A stretch of DNA of 9,079 nucleotides, from contig SFGO01000097.1 of assembly GCA_004556545.1 (NCBI GenBank), positions 1 through 9,079 on the forward strand. Reading direction: 5' to 3'. Origin of the DNA: Clostridiales bacterium. Lineage in GTDB: Bacteria > Bacillota > Clostridia > Christensenellales > Aristaeellaceae. Below, one piece after another: positions 6,570 through 9,079 of this stretch (position 1 is its first letter; each line of letters starts with the position of its first letter). Below the pieces are notes generated by a model that was not told the origin of the DNA, ran no database searches, and worked only from the letters and a program-made list of their open reading frames with translations. Position numbers and translations under genes: made by a program.

Positions 6570-6944
6570 TTACGCTTTCCACAGACTGTGGAGGTTGCAG
6601 TAGGCGTAGACCGCCTCGACCTCGTCGCCCTCGCAGAGAGCGAAGCAGACCTCCGGCTTTTCGCCCGGGTGCAGTTCCTTACGCTGATTGCCCTGCTTGG
6701 TGTGGAGGGACACCCACTCGATGTAGTGCTCCGGCAACATGGGATGCTCCACGGAGCCGACCTTGACATGGACGATGCCGTTTTCCACCGTCCAAACGGG
6801 GACGTGCTTTTCAACCGCCGCGTCGGTGGTGCTGGGAACGATCTCGCTCATCGGCTCACCGCAACAGATGACGGGAACGCCCGTGTCCTTGACCTTGGCA
6901 ATGATGTTGCCGCAATGCTTGCAAATATAAAACTTCTGCTCCAT
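6570..6944 (-). CDS. dfx: desulfoferrodoxin / superoxide reductase, two-iron type
   Basis: The 124-residue protein from ATG 6944 has AAGGAG just upstream and the normal family length. The N-terminal desulforedoxin domain carries a Cys4 iron site: Cys8, Cys11, Cys27, Cys28. The catalytic domain shows Glu45-Lys46-His47, His67 and His73, and Cys116 with His119 near the end. These are the Fe(His)4Cys centre and the active-site Glu/Lys of superoxide reductases. The enzyme reduces superoxide to peroxide in the cytoplasm of anaerobes without making oxygen, taking electrons from rubredoxin. The frame is open upstream to a GTG at 7049, but that part is a rubrerythrin remnant. The gene itself seems intact. 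Confidence 0.93.
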   Translation of the reverse strand: MEQKFYICKHCGNIIAKVKDTGVPVICCGEPMSEIVPSTTDAAVEKHVPVWTVENGIVHVKVGSVEHPMLPEHYIEWVSLHTKQGNQRKELHPGEKPEVCFALCEGDEVEAVYAYCNLHSLWKA

Positions 6945-6965
6945 GATGATTCTCCTTTTCTTCCT

Positions 6966-7064
6966 TAAATAATTCTCCGCGTGAATTTCAAAGTAGCTCT
7001 GGGGATGGTTGCAGGTCGGGCAGACCTCCGGCGCTTTCTCACCGATCACGATATACCCGCACCT
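6966..7064 (-). pseudogene. 3' remnant of a rubrerythrin gene, now in frame with dfx
   Basis: Translated on the minus strand from 7064, this reads Arg-Cys-Gly-Tyr-Ile-Val, then Glu-Lys-Ala-Pro-Glu-Val-Cys-Pro-Thr-Cys, then Pro-Gln-Ser-Tyr-Phe-Glu and Ala-Glu-Asn-Tyr. That is the C-terminal rubredoxin-like domain of rubrerythrin, ending where rubrerythrins end. The rest of the gene (the diiron helical bundle) is absent; in-frame stops lie just upstream at about 7074-7079. The first Cys of the usual CxxC pair is replaced by His. A TTA codon (6966-6968) stands where the stop would be: removing one T would give TAA at once, so a one-base insertion appears to have opened the frame into dfx. GTG 7049 with GGGAGGTG upstream could start a 159-residue fusion. 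Confidence 0.8.
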
Positions 7065-7078
7065 CCCGTGTTTTCTCT

Positions 7079-7107
7079 ATTATAGCGAGATTTGTGTTTC
7101 TTTTCGA
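7079..7107 (-). promoter_or_regulatory. possible promoter for dfx
   Basis: On the minus strand a perfect TATAAT lies at 7079-7084. The -35 region 17 bp away (TCGAAA, 7102-7107) is poor. It lies 135 bp from the dfx start and just upstream of the rubrerythrin remnant. It may be chance, or a promoter created or retained at the rearranged junction. Confidence 0.35.
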
Positions 7108-7114
7108 GTAACTG

Positions 7115-7146
7115 CGAAGAAAATAAACGGGCGCGAAATGCGCCCG
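7115..7146 (-). terminator. minus-strand intrinsic terminator without a matching gene
   Basis: A 7-bp GC stem (7128-7134 with 7140-7146) has a 5-nt loop. On the minus strand it is followed by TTTATTTTCTT, while on the plus strand there is no T tract. It would end transcription arriving from above 7147, yet no minus-strand gene is present there. It is probably the leftover of a deleted gene, and it shields dfx from upstream transcription. Confidence 0.65.
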
Positions 7147-7199
7147 CTTGAACCCTATGAGGGTGCCTGCTGCTACCGCATCACCCGCTGCCCCATCGG

Positions 7200-7784
7200 G
7201 TGTGCGCACGATATGGTACGTCCTTCGATTTCAACACCCCCATCACGGAGAGCACCACCTTCACCGCCGATTGGCTTGATCCCGCCACCATTGGCTGTCC
7301 GCAGCTGAAAATCGGCGAAGATAATCTGTGGTATGTTTCCTATGACGATGGTAAAACTTGGACTTCCCTCGGTGTAAAAGCCACCGGAGCCACTGGCGAA
7401 AAAGGCGATAAGGGCGACAAGGGTGCCACGGGTGCCGCCGGAGCGGCGGGTCGGGATGGCCGTGACGGTCTCAACGGTCAGGACGGTGTGGGCATCGTAT
7501 CAGCGGAAATCAACGCCGACGGCCACCTGATCCTCACCTATACCAACGGCAAGACCACTGACCTCGGCGTGGTGGTCGGGGCAGATGGCCTGACGCCCTT
7601 CATCGGCGACAACGGCAACTGGTGGATCGGCGAACTGGACACCGGCGTCAAGGCCGCGGCTTCCTCCGAGGCCGCGTCTCCCGTCACGATCGTCCTCGGC
7701 GCGGCCGCGGGACTGGCACTTGCCGGCAACATCGCATTGGCGCTGACGCTGCGCCGCGTACTGAAGAAGAAAGAGCTTGTGTAA
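7200..7784 (+). pseudogene. 3' part of a collagen-like, membrane-anchored surface protein
   Basis: The frame opens at GTG 7200 without any ribosome site and encodes 194 residues. Residues 8-25 (Ser-Phe-Asp-Phe-Asn-Thr-Pro-Ile-Thr ... Phe-Thr-Ala-Asp-Trp) are the closing part of an InlB/Listeria-Bacteroides-type repeat, which implies that the beginning of the protein is missing. Residues 37-58 form a short Trp/Tyr-rich segment. Residues 61-98 are Gly-X-Y collagen repeats (Gly-Glu-Lys-Gly-Asp-Lys-Gly-Asp-Lys). A beta-type domain follows at about 99-150, then one membrane helix at 162-184 with a basic tail (Arg-Arg-Val-Leu-Lys-Lys-Lys). No LPxTG sortase motif is seen, so anchoring is by the helix. 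A complete protein would be displayed on the cell surface. An intact gene with an unusual start is possible but unlikely. Confidence 0.7.
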
Positions 7785-7891
7785 CGGCAGCAGACGATAG
7801 GCAAAAGTTCGGCTTCGCATCGCGCAAGCTGTTGATCTAACGCGTTAGAATTCGGTTAGAAACGCCGCCGGTTTTCGCGGCATACGGGGAC
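7785..7891. other. short non-coding stretch with a 12-bp palindrome
   Basis: No gene is seen. A perfect palindrome CTAACGCGTTAG lies at 7837-7848, followed by a further GGTTAG at 7854-7859. Its half-sites resemble those of the operator at 253-270, but with closer spacing. Whether any protein binds is unknown. Confidence 0.3.
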
Positions 7892-7933
7892 AAAAGAAAA
7901 CCCCGAAGCCGTTGCGATGCAACGGTTTCGGGG
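7892..7933 (-). terminator. terminator immediately downstream of the tRNA-Arg 3' half
   Basis: A 15-bp stem with one G-T pair (7901-7915 with 7919-7933) and a 3-nt loop is followed, on the minus strand, by TTTTCTTTT. It abuts the CCA end of the partial tRNA, as expected for the natural terminator of a tRNA transcription unit. Confidence 0.85.
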
Positions 7934-7978
7934 TGGCACGCCGTGAGGGATTCGAATCCCCGGCCTTCTGGTCCGTAG
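7934..7978 (-). tRNA. 3' half of a tRNA-Arg(ACG) gene, probable attachment site copy
   Basis: Read on the minus strand from 7978: an anticodon loop CTACGGA (anticodon ACG), the 3' anticodon-stem strand CCAGA, variable bases AGGCC, a T arm with loop TTCGAAT, the acceptor strand ACGGCGT, then G and CCA at 7934. The sequence before 7978 does not pair with CCAGA and holds no D arm or 5' acceptor strand, so only the 3' half exists. The T stem also has an A-C mismatch at its inner pair, hence it is a non-functional copy. Such 3' tRNA halves are left by tyrosine-recombinase elements that integrate in tRNA genes. Here the element would lie to the right, with the complete tRNA beyond the window. Confidence 0.65.
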
Positions 7979-7987
7979 GTTGTCTCA

Positions 7988-8028
7988 AGCACAAATCGGA
8001 GCCGAAACGGCTTCGATTTGTGCTTTTT
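7988..8028 (+). terminator. plus-strand intrinsic terminator at the edge of the presumed element
   Basis: A long stem (7988-7998 with 8014-8024, continued by 8000-8004 with 8008-8012 across one G-T opposition) has an AAA loop and is followed by TTTTTG. It starts 10 bp beyond the half tRNA. It blocks plus-strand transcription from the collagen-like gene side into the element. Confidence 0.8.
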
Positions 8029-8092
8029 GTAGCCATTCGCTCGGCGGATCTTCCATTGTTTCCGCCCAGACCTGCCTGCTCCGGTTCCGTTC

Positions 8093-8112
8093 TGGGTCAA
8101 AAGTGGGTCAAA
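8093..8112. repeat. tandem direct repeat TGGGTCAAA, 11-bp period
   Basis: TGGGTCAAA occurs at 8093-8101 and again at 8104-8112, about 115 bp from the half tRNA. Short direct repeats with near helical-turn spacing near an attachment site are typical of arm-type integrase or excisionase binding sites. This role is inference; no integrase gene is in the window. Confidence 0.4.
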
Positions 8113-8142
8113 GACAGATGTATGGCAGGAGAATTCGAACAG

Positions 8143-8985
8143 TCAGTTCGCATTCATACCGAGAGGCTCATAGGTCAGCAGCTTTTTCTTCCAAAGGGTC
8201 TCCGTTTGGATCACTTCATCGGGCGTCACGGCCTTTGGCAGGAGCTGCAAAATCGAGAACTGGAAGTGCGTATACCTATCCGGGTAGTCGCAGAGCAGCT
8301 CCTTCATCAGCTTGTTGTCGCCGTGCAGCGATTTCACATAGTGCGTCCAGCGTCCCAACAAACCGCCCTTGCCGTAAGCTGAGCCAACATACTTCCGGCC
8401 ATTTTCACGGTCAACAATGAGATAGACCGCGTTGACGGTGGAAAGCGCCGTGTGCCACGATTCGTATGCCGTGGGGTCTTGCACAATCTCCCGAAGCTCT
8501 TCATAGGTAAGAATCGTGTTTTCGTAGCCGGAAAAAATCTTCTTATCTCGGATGGCCACAATAGGCTTTTCGTTCGTCCCCTTTTGTGCCCAAGCAAGCG
8601 CACTTTTGCCCCATTCGATCAAGAGTCTGCCTTCGTATTCTTTCAGTAGGTCAACACGCTTCAGATTGTAAAACATTCGCTGCCCTTGGAACCAATCCTC
8701 CAGCGGGAAATCCTTTGGCTTCGTGTCCTGCGTGTCAATAACGCCGCCGTCTACCTTGTAGCAGGCGAAAAACTTTGCCGTCGTACTCTTGTCGCTGATA
8801 AATACGCACCAATAATCATACCCGTTGCTGAAGGTTTCACTCTGTACGCGGGTGTACTCCTCCACCATGTTCTTGTCATAGCATTTCTTGAATGCCTTGT
8901 CACCCAGCGAATGCCGGATCAGTTTTACCCGCTTCGGGTCAAGCCCCACATTTTTAAGCACATCGGAAAAGTTCAGAATCGCCAT
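8143..8985 (-). CDS. two-domain GIY-YIG nuclease-like protein on presumed integrative element
   Basis: The 280-residue protein starts at ATG 8985, with AAGGAGGGG 5 nt upstream. Residues about 185-280 form a GIY-YIG domain: Val-Tyr at 187-188 (GIY position), Tyr-Val-Gly at 199-201 (YIG position), Arg212 on the following helix, Tyr216 and His221 nearby, Glu262 (metal-binding Glu) in Thr-Glu-Thr-Leu-Trp, and Asn278 near the end. All expected catalytic positions are present, so a metal-dependent DNA endonuclease is likely. Residues 1-180 form a domain I do not recognise, rich in Lys, Asp and aromatic residues, that might choose the target. GC is clearly lower than in the neighbouring genes, and it sits beside a tRNA-derived attachment site, both in line with acquisition. 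It could be a defence nuclease, a homing-type nuclease or element maintenance. Function not known. Confidence 0.8.
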   Translation of the reverse strand: MAILNFSDVLKNVGLDPKRVKLIRHSLGDKAFKKCYDKNMVEEYTRVQSETFSNGYDYWCVFISDKSTTAKFFACYKVDGGVIDTQDTKPKDFPLEDWFQGQRMFYNLKRVDLLKEYEGRLLIEWGKSALAWAQKGTNEKPIVAIRDKKIFSGYENTILTYEELREIVQDPTAYESWHTALSTVNAVYLIVDRENGRKYVGSAYGKGGLLGRWTHYVKSLHGDNKLMKELLCDYPDRYTHFQFSILQLLPKAVTPDEVIQTETLWKKKLLTYEPLGMNAN

Positions 8986-9018
8986 GGAAGCCCCTCCTTA
9001 TTTTGTCCTCCATTTCAA

Positions 9019-9046
9019 ATTCTACCACAGATTTTTTCGTTGTAAA
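9019..9046 (-). promoter_or_regulatory. promoter of the GIY-YIG gene
   Basis: On the minus strand a -35 box TTTACA (9041-9046) and a -10 box TAGAAT (9019-9024) are spaced 16 bp apart, about 34 bp from the start codon. The gene therefore has its own promoter and does not depend on a gene to the right of the window. Confidence 0.65.
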
Positions 9047-9079
9047 GCGCGCTTTCCCACCGGCGCAGGATCGCCGCCA

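Noticed and set aside
7912..8420. Plus-strand frames of about 150 codons running through the half tRNA, the terminator and the nuclease gene
   Set aside because: They translate tRNA and hairpin sequence, and their translation shows no domain or ribosome site.
1..9079. CRISPR array or insertion sequence
   Set aside because: No regularly spaced repeats and no transposase or terminal inverted repeats are seen.

Overview
The window looks like chromosomal DNA of a moderately GC-rich, anaerobic, Gram-positive gut-type bacterium (Clostridia, probably an Oscillospiraceae relative). This rests on a DivIVA-type protein, an anaerobe-type superoxide reductase with a rubrerythrin remnant beside it, a Firmicutes-style collagen-like surface protein, strong AGGAGG-type ribosome sites and sigma-A-like promoters. 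The taxonomy is inference only.

Layout. 1-220 holds no gene I can support. 221-406 is a strong promoter overlapped by a TetR-type palindrome, followed by a leader ending in a near-perfect intrinsic terminator. 419-1045 is a DUF998-type membrane protein gene cut by an in-frame TGA just after codon 35. A bidirectional terminator separates it from a convergent DivIVA-like coiled-coil gene (1103-1693, minus). A divergent promoter pair then leads to an intact sodium/proline symporter gene, putP (1903-3423, plus), with its own terminator. On the minus strand follow a small protein with a calcium-loop-like motif (3493-3993, probably missing its 5' end), a MalT-like LuxR regulator (4016-6493) cut by an in-frame TAG, and a desulfoferrodoxin/superoxide reductase (6570-6944). 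The last is preceded, in an open frame, by the 3' end of a rubrerythrin gene. 7200-7784 (plus) is the 3' part of a collagen-like, membrane-anchored surface protein.

7892-7978 carries the 3' half of a tRNA-Arg(ACG) gene with its terminator (minus strand). I read this as the attachment-site copy left by an integrative element lying to the right. Inside that presumed element is a two-domain GIY-YIG nuclease-like protein (8143-8985, minus) with its own promoter and lower GC than its neighbours.

The intact cellular functions are proline/Na+ uptake, superoxide detoxification and pole/division-site organisation. The striking property of the window is gene decay: two genes broken by single in-frame stops of different kinds, three genes lacking their 5' parts, and one half tRNA. 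TGA clearly works as a stop here (for example at the end of putP), so a simple genetic-code change does not explain the breaks. The most novel-looking parts are the GIY-YIG protein beside the half tRNA and the attenuator-like leader of the DUF998 gene.
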